Below, in pieces: positions 24,501 through 38,543 of a DNA stretch of 64,000 nt. Both the position numbers and the translations under genes were made by a program. This DNA comes from Luzula sylvatica (taxonomy: Eukaryota; Streptophyta; Magnoliopsida; Poales; Juncaceae). The first letter of the stretch is position 1. Each line of letters begins with the position of its first letter. The stretch is from assembly GCA_946800325.1 (NCBI GenBank), contig OX326959.1, positions 44,639,566-44,703,565 of the forward strand. The letters are read 5' to 3'. The notes under the pieces were generated by a model, which worked only from the letters and a program-made list of their open reading frames with translations, was not told the DNA's origin and did no database searches.

Positions 24501-27500
24501 CAATTTTTTCAATTTTTTTCAAAAATCCAACAAATGAAGTCTAACACCTTCAAAAATATCAATTATCATATTTGTCTAAAAGAGGCCAAAATAGTTCTTT
24601 AAAATTAGCAAAATAATTAATATTCATGTTTTGCTCAAAAAACATCGTGATTGAAGACTAACACATACCAATTTAAATTTTTTCCAAATTTTTGCAAAAT
24701 TTCAGAAACTGAAGTCTAACACCTTCAAAAATATCAACTATCATATTTTTCAAAAAAAGGCCAACAAATTTCTCTAAAATGCGAAAAATACTTAATTTTC
24801 ATGTTTTTCTCAAAAAAGTCTGTGCTTGAAGACTAACACATACAAATTTCTAAATTTTCTAATTTTTTGGAAAAAAAAAAAACCGAAGTCTAACGCCTTC
24901 AAAAATTTCAATTATCATATTTTTCTAAAAATGGCCAAAATAGTCCTCTAAAATGATCAAAATACCAAATATTCATATTTTTCTCAAAAATCTTCGTGAT
25001 TGAAGACTAACACATACAAATTTCAAAATTTTCCATTTATTTGCAAAAATTCGAAAAAACAGAAGTCTAACACCTTCAAAAATATCAATTATCATATTTG
25101 TCTAAAAGTTGCCAAAATAGTTCTCTTAACTGAGCAAAATACTTAATATTCAGGTGTTTCTCAAAAAACTCCGTGATTGAAGACTAACACATGCAAATTT
25201 CTATTTCTTCCAATTTATTGTAAAAATTCAAAAAACTGAAGTCTAACAACTTCAAAAATATCAAGTATCATTGTTTGCCAAAAAGGCCAAAAAAGTTCTA
25301 AAAAATGAGGAAACTACTTAATTTTCATGTTTTTATCAAAAAAAAAAAATTCCCTGATTGAAGACTAACATATGCAAATTTCTATTTTTCCAAAAAAATT
25401 TCAAAAATCCAAAAACTGAAGTCACCTTGAAAAATATCAATTATTATATTTGTCTAAAAGAGGCCAAAATAGTTCTTTAATATTAGCAAAATAATAAATA
25501 TTCATGTCTTGCTCAAAAAACACCGTGATTGAAGACTGACACATACAAATTTCAATTGTTTCCAATTTTTTATAAAATTTCAGATACTGAAGTCTAACAC
25601 CTTAAAAAATATCAATTATCATATTTTTCAAAAAAAAGGCCTAAAAATTTTTCTAAAATGAGAAAAATACTTTTTTCATGTTTTTCTCAAAAAACTCTGT
25701 GCTCGAAGACTAACACATACAAATTTCTATATTTTGTATTTTTTGGAAAAAATTCGAAAAATCAGAAGTCTAACACCTTCAAAAATGTCAATTATCATAT
25801 TTTTCTATAAATGGACAAAATAGTTCTCTAAAATGATCAAATACCTAATATTCTTTTTTTTATCAAAAATCTACGTGATTGAAGACTAACACGTACAAAT
25901 TTCTAAATTTTCCATTTTTTTGCAAAAAATTCGGAAAAATACAAGTCTTACACCTTCAAAAATATCAATTATCATATTTTTTTTCTTAAAGTGGCCAAAA
26001 TAGTTCTCTAAAATGACCAAAATTCCTAATATTCTTGTTTTTCTCAAAAATCTTCGTGATTGAACACTAACACATACAAATTTCTAAATTTTCCAATTTT
26101 TTGCAAAAATTCGAAAAAACAGAAGTCTAACACCTTTAAAAATATCAATAATCATACTTTTTAAGTGGCCAAAATAGTTCTCTAAAATGAGAGAAATACT
26201 TAATATTCGGGTTTTTCTCAAAAAACTCCGTGATTGAAAACTAACACATGCAAATTTCTATTTCTTCCAATTTATTACAAAAATTCAAAAAATTGAAGTC
26301 TAACACGTTCAAAGATATCAATTATCATTTTTTGCTAAAAAAAAGTCCACAAAAGTTCTCAAAAATGACGAAAATACTTAATTTTCATGTTTTTAAAAAA
26401 AAACTCCATGATTGAAAACTAACGGATACAAATTTCTATTTTTTTGAAAAAAATTTCAAAAATTCAAAAACTGAATTCTAACACCTTCAAAAATATCAAT
26501 TATCGTATTTGTCTAAAAGAGGCCAAAATAGTTCTTTAAAATTAGCAAAATAATAAATATTCATGTCTTGCTCAAAAAATACCGTGATTGAAGACTAACA
26601 CATACAAATTTCAATTTTTACCAATTTTTTTGCAAAATTTCAAAAACTAAAGTCTAACACCTTCAAAAATATCAATTATCGTATTTTTCAAAAAATGGCC
26701 AAAAATTTCTCTAAAATGAGAATAATACGTAATTTTCATGTTTTTCTCAAAAACCACCGTGCATGAAGACTAATGCATACAAATTTCTGAATTTTCAATT
26801 TTTTTTTCAAAAATTCGAAAAAACAGAATTCTAACACCTTGAAAATGTCAAATTATGATATTTTTCTAAAAATGGCCAAAATAGTTCTCTAAAATGATCA
26901 AAATACTTAATATTCATGTTTTTCTCAAAAATCATCGTGATTGAAGATTAACACATACAAATTTCTAAATTTTCCTTTTTTTTGCAAAAATTCAAAAAAA
27001 CAGAAGTCTTACACCTTCAAAAATATCAATTATCATTTTTTTTCCAAAAAAGGCCAAAAAGTTCTCTAAAATGAGATAAATCCTTAATTTTCATGTTTTT
27101 ATCAAAATACTCCGTGATTGAACACTATAAGATATAAATGTCTATTGTTTTCAATTATATTCAAAAATCCAACAAATGAAGTCTACCACCTTCGAAAATA
27201 TCAATTATCATATGTGTCTAAAAGAGGCCAAAATATTTCTTTAAAATTAGCAAAATAATTAATATTCATGTTTTGCTCAAAAAACATCGTGATTGAAGAC
27301 TAACACATACCAATTTAAATTTTTTCCAATTTTTTGCAAAATTTCAGAAACTGAAGTCTAACACCTTCATAAATATCAACTATCATATTTTTCAAAAAAA
27401 GGCCAACAAATTTCTCTAAAATGAGAAAAATACTTAATTTTCATGTTTTTCACAAAAAATCCGTGCTTGAAGACTAACACATAAAAATTTCTAAATTTTC

Positions 27501-30500
27501 TAATTTTTTGGAAAAAAAAAAAACCGAAGTCTGACACCTTAAAAAATGTCAATTATCATATTTTTCTTAAAATGGCCAAAATAGTTCTCTAAAATGATCA
27601 AAATACCTTAATATTCATGTTTTTCTCAAAAATCTTCGTGATTCAAGACTAACACATATAAATTTCTAAATTTTCCATTTATATGCAAAAATTCGAAGAA
27701 ACTGAAGTCTAACACCTTCAAAAATATCAATTATCATATTTTTCTAAAAGTTGTCAAAATAGTTCTCTTAAATGAGCAAAATACTTAATATTCAGGTCTT
27801 TCTCAAAAAACTCCGTGATTGAAGACTAACACATGCAAATTTCTATTTCTTCCAATTTATTGTAAAAATTCAAAAAACTGAAGTCTAACACATTGAAAAA
27901 TATCAATTATCATTTTTTGCAAAAAAAGTTCTCAAAAATGAGGAAAATACTTCATTTTCATGTTTTTATCAAAAAACTCCGTGATTGAAGACTAACAGAT
28001 ACAAATTTCTATTTTTTTTCAATTTTATTTCAAAAATCCAAAAACGGAAGTCTTACACCTTCAAAAATATCAATTATCATATTTTCTAAAAAGTCCAAAC
28101 AATTTCTCTAAAATGAGAAAAATAATTAATTTTCATGTGTTTCTCAAAAAACTCCGTGCTTGAAGACTAAAAAATACAAATTTCTAAATTTTCTATTTTT
28201 TGGAAAAAATCGAAAAAACAGAAGTCTAACACCTTCCAAAATGTCAATTATCATATTTTTCTAAAAGTTGCCAAATTGTTCTCAAAAATGAGCAAAATAC
28301 TTAATATTCAGGTGTTTCTCAAAAAACTCCCTGATAGAAGACTAACATATGCAAATTTCAATTTTTTCTAAAAATTTTCAAAAATCCAAAAATTGAAGTC
28401 TAACACCTTCAAAAATATCAATTATCATATTTGTCTAAAAGAGGCCAAAATAGTTTTTTAAAATTAGCTAAATAATAAATATTCATGTCTTGCTCAAAAA
28501 ACACCGTGATAGAAGACTAACACATACAAATTTCAATTTTTTCCAATTTTTTGTAAAATTTAAGAAACTGAAGTCTAACACCTTCAAAAATATCAATTAT
28601 CATATTTTTCAAAAAAAAGGCCAAAAACTTCCCTAAAATGAGAAAAATACTTAATTTTCATGTTTTTATCAAAAAAAACTCCGTGCATGAAGACTGTGCA
28701 TGAAGACTAACACAAACAAATTTCGGAATTTTCCATTTTTTTTTGCAAAAATTCGAAAAAACAGAATTCTAACACCTTGAAAAATGTCAATTATCATATT
28801 TCTCTAAAAATGGCCAAAATGGTTCTCTAAAATGATCAAAATACCTAATATTCTTGTTTTTCTCAAAAATCTTCGTGATTGAACACTAACACATACAAAT
28901 TTCTAAATTTTCCATTTTTTTGCAAAAATTCGAAAAAACAGAAGTCTAACAACTTCAAAAATATCAATTATAATTTTTTTGCAAAAAAGGCCAAAAAGTT
29001 CTCAAAAATGAGGAAAATTCTTAACTTTCATGTTTTTATCAAAATACTCCGTGATTGAAGACTAACAGATACAAATTTCTATGTTTTTCAATTTTATTCA
29101 AAAATCCAACAAATAAAGTCTAACACCTTCAAAAATATCAATTGTCATATTTGGCTAAAAGAGTCCAAAATAGTTCTTTAAAATTAGCAAAATAATTAAT
29201 ATTCATGTTTTTCTCAATAAATACCGTGATTGAAGACTAACACATACCAATTTAAATTTTTTCCAATTTTTTGCAAAATTTCCGAAACTGAAGTCTAACA
29301 CCTTCAAAAATATCAATTATCATATTTTTCAAAATAAGGCCCAAAAAATTCTCTAAAATGAGAAAAATACTTAATTTTCATGTTTTTCTCAAAAAACTCC
29401 GTGCTTGAAGACTAACACATACAAATTTCCAAATTTTCCATTTTTTTTTTAATTCGAAAACACAGAAGTCTAACACCTTCAAAAATATCAATTATCATAT
29501 TTTTCTAAAAGTGGCCAAAATAGTTCTCTAAAATGAGAAAAAATACTTCATATTCAGGTTTTTCTCAAAAAACTCCGTGATTGAAGACTAACACATGGAA
29601 ATTTCTATTTCTTCCAATTTATTGCAAAAATTCAAAAAACTCAAGTCTAACACCTTCAAAAATATCAATTATAATTTTTTGCCAAAAAATGACAAAAAAG
29701 TTCTCAAAAATGAGGAAAATACTTAATTTTCATGTTTTTATCAAAAAACTCCGTGATTGAAGACTAACAGATACAAATTTCTATTTTTTTTAAGTTTTTT
29801 TCAAAAATTCAAAAACTGAAGTCTAACACCTTCAAAAAATATCAATTAACATATTTGTCTAAAAGAGGCCAAAATAGTTCTTTAAAATTAGCAAAATAAT
29901 AAATATTCATGTCTTTCTCAAAAAACTCCGTGATTGAAGACCAACAAATACAAATTTCTATTTTTTTCACGTTTTTTTCAAAATTCAAAAACTGAAGTCT
30001 TAACACCTTCAAAAATATCAATTATCATATTTGTCTAAAAGAGGCCAAAATAGTTCTTTAAAATTAGCAAAATAATAAATATTCATCTCTTGCTCAAAAA
30101 ACACCGTGATTGAAGACTAACACATACAAATTTCAATTTTTTCCAATTTTTTGCATAATTTCAGTAACAGAATTCTAATACCTTCAAAAATATCAATTAT
30201 CATATTTTTCAAAAAAAAAAGGCCAAAACATTTCTCTAAAATGAGAAAAATACTTAACTTTCATGTTTTTCTCAAAAAACTCCGTGATTGAAGACCAACA
30301 CATACAAATTTCTAAATTTTCTATTTTTTGGAAAAAATTTAAAAATAAAAATTTTAACACCTTCAAAAATGTCAATTGTCATATTTTTCTAAATATGGCC
30401 AAAATAGTTCTCTAAAATGATCAAAATACCTAATATACTTGTTTTTTCTCAAAAATATTTGTGATTGAAGACTAACACGTACAAATTTCTAATTTTTCCA

Positions 30501-33160
30501 TTTTTTTTGCAAAATTTCGAAAAAATACAACTCTTACACCATCAAAAATATCAATTATCATATTTTTCTAAAAGTGGCCAAAATAGTTCTCTAAAATGAG
30601 CAAAATACTTAATATTCAGGTTTTTCTCAAAAAACTCCGTGATTAAAGACTAACACATACAAATTTCTATTTCTTCCAATTTTTAGCATAAAATCAAAAA
30701 ACTGAAGTCTAACACCTTCAAAAATATCAATTATCATTTTTTTCCAAAAAAGGCCAAAAAGTTCTCAAAAATGAGGAAAATGCTTAATTTTCATGTTTAT
30801 ATCAAAATACTCCGTGGTTGAAGACTAACAGATATAAATTTCTATTTTTTTCAATTTTATTCAAAAATCCAACAAATGAAATCTAACACCTTGAAAAATG
30901 TCAATTATCATATTTTTCTAAAAATGGCCAAAATAGTTCTCTAAAATTATCAAAATACTTAATATTCATGTTTTTCTCAAAAATCGTCGTGATTGAAGAT
31001 TAACACATACAAATTTCTAAATTTTCCATTTTTTAGCAAAAACCGAAAAAACATAAGTCTAACACCTTCAAAAATATCAATTATCATATTTTTCTTAAAC
31101 TGGCCAAAATAGTTCTCTCCTAAATGAGCAAAATACTTAATATTCAGGTTTTTCTCGAAAAACTCCGTGATTGAAGATTAACACATGCAAATTTTTATTT
31201 CTTCCAATTTATTGCAAAAATTCTAAAACAAAAGTCTAACACCTTCAAAAATATCAATTATCATTTTTTTTCCAAAAAAGGCCAAAAAATTCTCAAAAAT
31301 GAGGAAAATCCTTAGTTTTCATGTATTTATCAAAATACTCCGTGATTGAAGACTAACATATTGAAATTTCTATTTTTTTCAATTTTATTCAAAAATTCAA
31401 CAAATGAAGTCTAACAACTTCAAAAATATCAATTGTCATATTTGTTTAAAAGATGCCAAAATAGTTCTTTAAAATTAGCAAAATAATTAATATTCGTGTT
31501 TTGCTCAAAAAATATCGTGATTGAAGACTAACACATACCAATTTAAAAAATTTCCAAAATTTTGCAAATTTTCAGAAACTGAACTCTAACACCTTCAAAA
31601 ATATCAATTATCATATTTTTTAAAAAAAACCAAAAAAATTCTCTAAAATGAGAAAAATAACTAATTTTCACGTTTTTCTCAAAAAACTCCGTGCATGAAG
31701 ACTAACACATACAAATTTCTAAATTTTCCATTTTTTTGCAAAAATTCGAATAAACAAAAGTCTGATACCTTCAAAAATGTCAATTATCATATTTTACTAA
31801 AAATGGCAAAAATCGTTCTCTAAAATGATCAAAATACTTAACGTTAATGTCTTTCTCAAAAATCTTCATGATTGAAGATTAACACATACAAATTTCTAAA
31901 TTTTCTATTTTTTTGCAAAAATTCGAAAAAACAGAAGTCTAATACCTTCAAAAATATCAATTATTATATTTTTCTTAAAGTGGCCAAAATAGTTCTCTTA
32001 AGTGAGAAAAATACTTCATATTAAGGTTTTTCTCAAAAAAACTCCGTGCTTGAAGAGTAACACATGCAAATTTCTATTTCTTCCAATTTATTGCAAAAAT
32101 TCTTAAAACTAAAGTCTAACACCTTCAAAAATATTAATTATCATATTTGTCTAAAAGAGGCCAAAATAGTTCTTTAAAATTAGCAAAATAATAAATATTC
32201 ATGTGTCGCTCAAAAAACACCGTGATTGAAGACTAACACATACAAATTTCAATTTTTTCCAATTTTTTGCAAAATTTCAAAAACTGAAGTCTATAACACC
32301 TTCAAAAATATCAATTATCATATTTTTCAAAAAAAGGCCAAAAATTTCTCTAAAATGAGAAAAATACGTAATTTTCATGTTTTTCTCAAAAAACTCCGTG
32401 CTTGAAGACTAACACATAAAAATTTCTAAATTTTCCATTTTTTTTGCAAAAATTGGAAAAAACAAAATTCTAACACCTTGAAAAATGTCAATTATTATAT
32501 TTTTCTAAAAATGGCCAAAATAGTTCTCTAAAATGATCAAAATACTTAATATTCATGTTTTTCTCAAAAATCTTCATGATTGAAAATTAACACATAAAAA
32601 TTTCTAAATTTTCCATTTTTTTGCAAAAATTCGAAAAAACAGAAGTCTAACACACCTTCAAAAATATCAATTATCATTTTTTTCCAAAAAAAGCCAAAAA
32701 GTTCTCAAAAATGAGGAAAATCCTTAGTTTTCATGTTTTTATCAAAATACTCCGTGATTGAAGACTAACAGATTCAAATTTCTATTTTTTTCAATTTTAT
32801 TCAAAAATCCAACAAATGAAGTCTAACAACTTCTAAAATATCAATTATCATATTTGTTTAAAAGAGGCCAAAATAGTTCTTTAAAATTAGCAAAATAATT
32901 AGTATTCGTGTTTTGCTCAAAAAACATCGTGATTGAAGACTAACACATACCAATTTAAATTTTTTCCAATTTTTTGCAAAATTTCAGAAACTGAAGTCTT
33001 AACACCTTCAAAAATATCAATTATCATATTTTTCAAAAAAAATGCCAAAACAATTTTCCAAAATGAGAAAAATAACTAATTTTCATGTTTTTCTCTAAAA
33101 ACTCCGTGCTTGAAAACTAACACATACAAATTTCTAAATTTTCCATTTTTTTGCAAAAAC
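21593..33160. repeat. Satellite array 2, right arm (~175-bp monomers, irregular higher-order structure)
   Basis: The same family and orientation as the left arm, resuming with ACTAACACATGCAAATTTC immediately after the CACTA target duplication. About 65 monomers. Extra monomer types appear that are rare or absent in the left arm, such as those with CCAACAAATGAAGTCT (near 22,335; 24,528; 27,170; 29,106; 30,863; 31,395; 32,810) and CAGAATTCTAACACCTTG. Their spacing is uneven, so the ~700-bp tetramer is not maintained. The last partial monomer ends near 33,157 at TTTTTTGCAAAAAC. No gene is visible. Confidence 0.95.
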
Positions 33161-33343
33161 AAAAGTTTATCATAATTTAAAAATTCACACTGTATCTCCT
33201 CAAGTTTTAATTATGTACAATTCAAAATGAAAACAAACAAAAATGATATCAAACTTGTTCATAATGTTAAAAAATTATAAATACCCACAAATAATAATAT
33301 ATCCCTATGTTAATTTTATCTCCACAAATTCATTAAAGCTATC

Positions 33344-36263
33344 TTACTTTGGGGGGGCAAATTGGTAACCGGTAATCCTCTTTCTTGCTGCATCATCTGC
33401 ATGTTGCACATCTTCAATCCATGATACAATATTATATGCCAAACTCTCAAGCACTCTGGAATAACTCTCTAATATTGCTTGCCCCACATCCTAAACAAAA
33501 TATATACTCGATTAATTTACAATATATCATTTTATTAGTTAGTACATCATAATTAATGTTTACCTTGTTCAACTGAATCTTACTCGTATCGAGTGTAGTT
33601 TGCGACAAACTTGGATATCTGTGCTTCAAACTCAATAGTAAACTTTGCGCACGGCTCGCCAAAACCACATTCTTATCTCCATCCTCCATTAACGAAACCT
33701 ATAAAAAAAATTACATAATAATTAACTCGGTGATTTGAATTGAGAGATATTATTAGTCTAATAATTACCAAGTTCATGTCCCAAGCAGATTTGGAATGAC
33801 TAAGATTTACTTTACGCTTCCAAATATACATCGCAGCCTCGACTTTGTCGGCAATTTCCAGGGCTTCGTGCTCTGACGAGATATTGAGTGTTGCAAGCAC
33901 ATGATCTGCCGAGAACTGATCTGGCGTTTGCATGTGTTTGTATATCACGTCCCCAACACTTGCTCGACCACTCTGCGCAAAAAAATTCAAAACGATACAC
34001 AAAATCATTGTAAGAAAAAAAAAATACAAAAATCAATGTAACGTGACATAAAAATCAAAATTATTGGCTATATTGCACAGATACGGGTTCGGGTATCGTA
34101 TCCGATATGATACGGATACAGTGATATGGTAATTTTCAAAAAATCTATGATACAGATATGGCTATATATTTTAATATATTTATATTATATAAAAGAAAAT
34201 AATCAATTAATAATAATTTTAAATTAAATATCATGACAAATAAAATCAATCAAACAATACAAGTGTCGTGAAAATATCATAAAAGTATCATATGCTTATT
34301 CTAGAACTATTCTAGAACTATTTTAGAAATATCTTATATAATTTTATATAAAAATATTATGGGCCTCAATATATATAATAGACCGAAATATCATAAATGA
34401 AATATCCTAGCCGTATATTGACATATCATGAAATATCCAGGTTGTATATGATAAAAATAAATATTAAAATAATTGAATGAGGAGCGTGGCGTATCTGATA
34501 CGTATTCGATCCTTATTTGTATCGGATACTCGTATCCCTAGGATACTTTTGTATTTTAGAAGTATCCGCATAACATAGATTATTGGTATTAATTTAAATT
34601 TTGAAAAAAATTCTAGTGCAATGTTGTGATGATAACCCCTGCAAATTCTCAAAATATCATCTTTTAGTTTTGCATGTATTAAGTGAGAAGAATGAATTTT
34701 TTTTTTGTCATTTTTTGAAAAAATTGAATTAGGATATTGGTGATATTTATTTAGGATTACAAGCTGTAAAAAAAAGACATCATCTATCATTTGAAAAGAT
34801 CTATCATTTGAAAAAGTATAATAAATACATATAGAGTATAACACACAGATGATAAAGTATAATATTGATTAGCAGCATTTAGGCGATGGTGAAATCATTA
34901 CTTATTATTAATTATTTAATGTAAGATAATATTAATTTACCTTAGGAAGAGTAGTGATATAAGAATCGGGGACTTCCATTTCGCCCAAAATGGCGTTATT
35001 AATCGCCATGGCGGCCTTGTGTATCTGATTTGCTGAGGCCCGCTTTTGCTGAAGATCTTTTCGTGTTCGTTCAGGTAGACCCTCTTGAGGCAAACATGGA
35101 ACCGGGAGCCACCACTTGTCTTCGGACCGTTGAAACGAGTCTTCGTCCATGGATTGCTTCTTCTCGTACGAGAATTCCGAGCAATGGAAACTATCCAATA
35201 TTTCCTGCAAAATGTAGAAACCTTTTCCGTTTGGACATTCTTTTTCTGAGAAAATTTTAAATTTTTAATAAGATTGAGATATTACAAGAAGCATGTTTTC
35301 GAACTTCTCGAGCGTTGGAAGGTTCATGATGATATCTGTTCTTGATCTTGCTGCAATAACCTAATTAAATAAGAAAAACAAAAAGATCTTTAAAAAAGTT
35401 TGCAATTGAAAATATTTTCGTTTATAGAAATATTGAATTTGTGACCTCATTTGCAGATCCACCGGGCATGGTTAGCTCGGTGGGAGACGGGTCGAAAATG
35501 AAATCACAAATCGAAAGGAAACAATCCATTTCTCTTCTCCACATCGCTTTTTTCTCGGGTTGTAAAGGTTCCAATTTATGGCATGTCCCAAATATCGTCG
35601 CTACATCCAAACACACACAAAAAAAATTACAAAAGAATCACAGAAAAGAATCAAAACGAACAAAAAGTGAAATTTTTATTGTGTACCGAAAAGATTCGTG
35701 ATGGAGTTTGTGATGGCCACCGCTGTACAAACGCCTTTTCCTCCACCGGACATATCTTCTCCGAGCAAAAGCTTTGTATATTTCTCTCTCATTAAATCCA
35801 ACTCCACTACTCACAAAAATAAATCCATGTCTAATCAAGTTAACACAAACCAATACATAATGCAAAAAAAATACGAAACAATGAGTGGCATAAAAGTAAT
35901 ACCTTCTTCTTCAGACTTGTTATTAGAAAAAGGGACATCAGTTTTCTTCTTTATGCTAAGTCGATTAAGCATGGGAGAAGAAGGAGGTCTCGGCGGTGGC
36001 GTAAACTTCCGTTGTGGGGTCATGTCATGAGATTCTTCGGGGTGAGAGAAATTCGAGAGGCTGGAATAAGTACGGGAATAGCGGGAGGGATTGTACGGCG
36101 AGGGATTGTAAGGCGAGGAATTGTAAGGAGAGGAATTCGAATTGTAAGGAGAGGAATTGGAATTGTAAGGAGAGGAATTGGAATTGTACGGCGAAGGATG
36201 GGAAGAATAAGTGTCGGAATTGTGATCTTCATTCCTCATTGGACTGTTCATCATTCTCGCCAT
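33344..36263 (-). CDS. RopGEF: plant-specific Rho-of-plants guanine nucleotide exchange factor (PRONE domain)
   Basis: Activates ROP small GTPases by GDP/GTP exchange at the plasma membrane, controlling polarized growth. Eight exons keep frame: 36263-35903, 35806-35687, 35600-35446, 35360-35286, 35204-34941, 33972-33769, 33698-33564 and 33490-33344, giving 486 residues. Residues 1-120 are a low-complexity Ser/Pro/Tyr/Asn tail with tandem SSPYNSN repeats. The PRONE domain fills ~121-480, with family-typical stretches [53 protein letters not shown] and [20 protein letters not shown]. The protein ends almost at the end of PRONE (QFAPPK), so it lacks the longer C-terminal tail of many RopGEFs. 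Intron 5 (34940-33973) is 968 bp and holds a repeat. A probable 5' UTR intron runs 36381-36298. The stop codon lies under 200 bp from satellite DNA. Confidence 0.93.
34075..34575. repeat. Unclassified repeat in RopGEF intron 5 with GTATC/GATAC palindromes
   Basis: Both edges of this intron segment are dense in GATACG/CGTATC words: GGGTATCGTATCCGATATG and ATGATACGGATAC near 34,090-34,120, and CGTATCTGATACGTATTCG, TCGGATACTCGTATCC and GGATAC at 34,487-34,545. The middle is AT-rich and unremarkable. The arrangement suggests a small non-autonomous element with inverted subterminal motifs, but I cannot identify termini or a target duplication. Confidence 0.35.
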
Positions 36264-36875
36264 CGCAATTATGTTCGAATTGTTTCGATTAGCTATGCTA
36301 AGTTTGAGAACATAAAATATATATGAATTAGATCGAAGAATTTTTAGAACACGATAAAAGAGAAAGAAAAAAAAGTCTTACGATGCTTAATTAGTGATCT
36401 TCTTCTGATTAGTTGGTTTGCATTCTTCGAGTGAAAATATATCGGTTTGATAGCCGTTGAAAGGATCATAGAGGGACCCATTAATTATATTATGTTATTA
36501 ATTTTTATGTATTTGGATTTAAGAGGTGTTTATCGGACAAATTTTTGTAAGTAAACATTTATGAAAGAACGATTTGACCTATATTTATTATTATGTCATG
36601 GTTCCCATGATCTATATATGAAATAAATTATGATTGTAAATCATGCTTAGCACGTTTATAAATCTATTCAAATTGAAGCAACCTACTTCTTGTCAATGTT
36701 AAAGGGAACCCAATTTACAAGAGGGACCCACATTCAATTATGATTCTTATAAAAATGGTTGGATCAAGTCATATTGTATTTATTTCAAAAAATGGTTGAA
36801 ATTAATTATACATAAATACAATAATACACTAATTCTAATTATTCCTAAGATACCAATTACACTCTTCAGATCTAA

Positions 36876-38543
36876 TCATATAATATCTTCACGAGCGTTA
36901 CGCATAGAATTATCATCAAATGTACCGTATTTACAAGATGCTTCTTTATCCGTTACGCAAATATCCATTACTCTTTGCATCGCAAGTCTTTGTTCTTCAA
37001 TATGCGTTAAGTTCTGATCCATTCTTTGACTCGGTGGTATCTCCATTACACCTTCCTTCTCTATCATTAACTAATTAACACGATATTATCAACACTTTAT
37101 TATATTTATTTATAGGTATAAATAAAATTATTAATTATTAATTATTAATTCCTCTCTTACATCTAAGGCTCTTTGTGCTTCTCTTTCGATCCAAATAATT
37201 GAGTGATCCGAAGTTGCATTGCACGAAAGTACAATTCTTTCGAACCGTCCATCTACCGGGACCGATGTTTTTACAATCGGGGGAAATCTCCCACATCTAC
37301 AATTCGAATTTTATTCTTTTTTCATATAATTTTAGAGAAGTAATTGTAGAAAAAAAATGTTAAAAAAATATATAACTTAATCATTTAACCTGAAAGGTTT
37401 TCTTTCGACAATATGATATAAACGGCCCGGTGCGTAAAGTCTTCTAGAATCTCTCAACATGATATGTTCTGGTACGAATGTGTCGATAATACACCTCGTG
37501 CATAATATGCATGGCAAGCTTTTCATAAATAAATAAAACACGATAGTAAATTGGTGGTAAGCGAATTGTGTTGCGGTAGTAAACGAACTGAATAAATAAG
37601 TTACGTACCAGAAGAGACACCTCATTAAATCTTCCAACGAAGTAGCCGTCCTAGGCAAGAAATCATCCTGTAATAACAAGGTGGTAAGCGAATTATATTC
37701 CGGTGCTAAACGGAAATAATAAATAATTACCGAAAGATTTTTCACCTGAAGAACAACAGAGTTGATGACATCAGCATACTTCACGGCTAAGTTAAGAGAA
37801 ACACATCTTGGAGGTGCCATTGCAAAGCACCTAATTCTCTCTCGATGCAAAATTCCCAAATTATCCTTGTTTTGCACGGCAAGAATTGCAAGGAAGATCG
37901 CCACACCGGATCCGAGCGAATGACCCGTAAATGTTAAATTATAATCGCTATGTGTCCCCAGAAGTTCCCTCAATGTATCACACTCTGATTCGAACACCCA
38001 TTCAGCGCATTTTAACAATCCACTATGGACGAATCCTCCATCAAACTCTCTCTCTCCTAATTTATTGTCGAGCATTACTGCGTAGTCTCTCTCTCTGCCC
38101 AAGTTTAGCCCTCGTATTGCGAGAATTACATCGTGATTTTCGTGATCTATGTATACCAAGTATGTTGGAGCATTGCCATTTGAATCTTGGTATGATTTTT
38201 TGTGATGTATCCAACGTGAATTGAGCCTGTATCCGCCATGTGGCGGCCACTTTGAGAAAGAAAACAGTATCAGTGTGTACTGGTACGAGTACTGTAGAGA
38301 AAAAGTAAAATTCGAATCAAATTGGTGCTGTTGAAGGTGTACCTGAGGGTTGTCTAAATCGTCCTCGTAGACGGAGAGTATGAGGCGACAAAGCTGCGGT
38401 ACTGGTTTGAATTCGCTGGTTGTTGCTAAACCCCAAGTCTCACTATCGTGTCCTGCTGTGTGGAGACACCGGTACCAAGCCCATCTAGCGCATGCAAGAC
38501 AAGACATGCATTCGACTACCGGTACACAACAAGCTAATGACAT
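36876..38543 (-). CDS. Class 3 lipase, sn1-specific diacylglycerol lipase-like (Lipase3_N plus Lipase_3)
   Basis: Serine hydrolase predicted to cleave acyl chains from glycerolipids. Six exons splice in frame: 38543-38343, 38249-37746, 37667-37609, 37518-37390, 37296-37161 and 37070-36876, giving 407 residues. The N-terminus is Cys/Trp-rich (CMSCLACARWAWYRC), as in plant members of this family, and is followed by LCRLILSVYEDDL. The alpha/beta-hydrolase core contains VILAIRGLNL, FDGGFVHSGLL and the nucleophile elbow TGHSLGSG, with the catalytic serine near residue 178. Next come APPRCVSLNLAVKYADVINSVV, DDFLPRT (with a candidate catalytic aspartate) and RRLYAPGRLYHIV. The match to the Arabidopsis At3g14075/At4g16070-type lipases is strong along the whole length. 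A Mutator-like element sits 492 bp upstream of the start codon. Confidence 0.92.
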
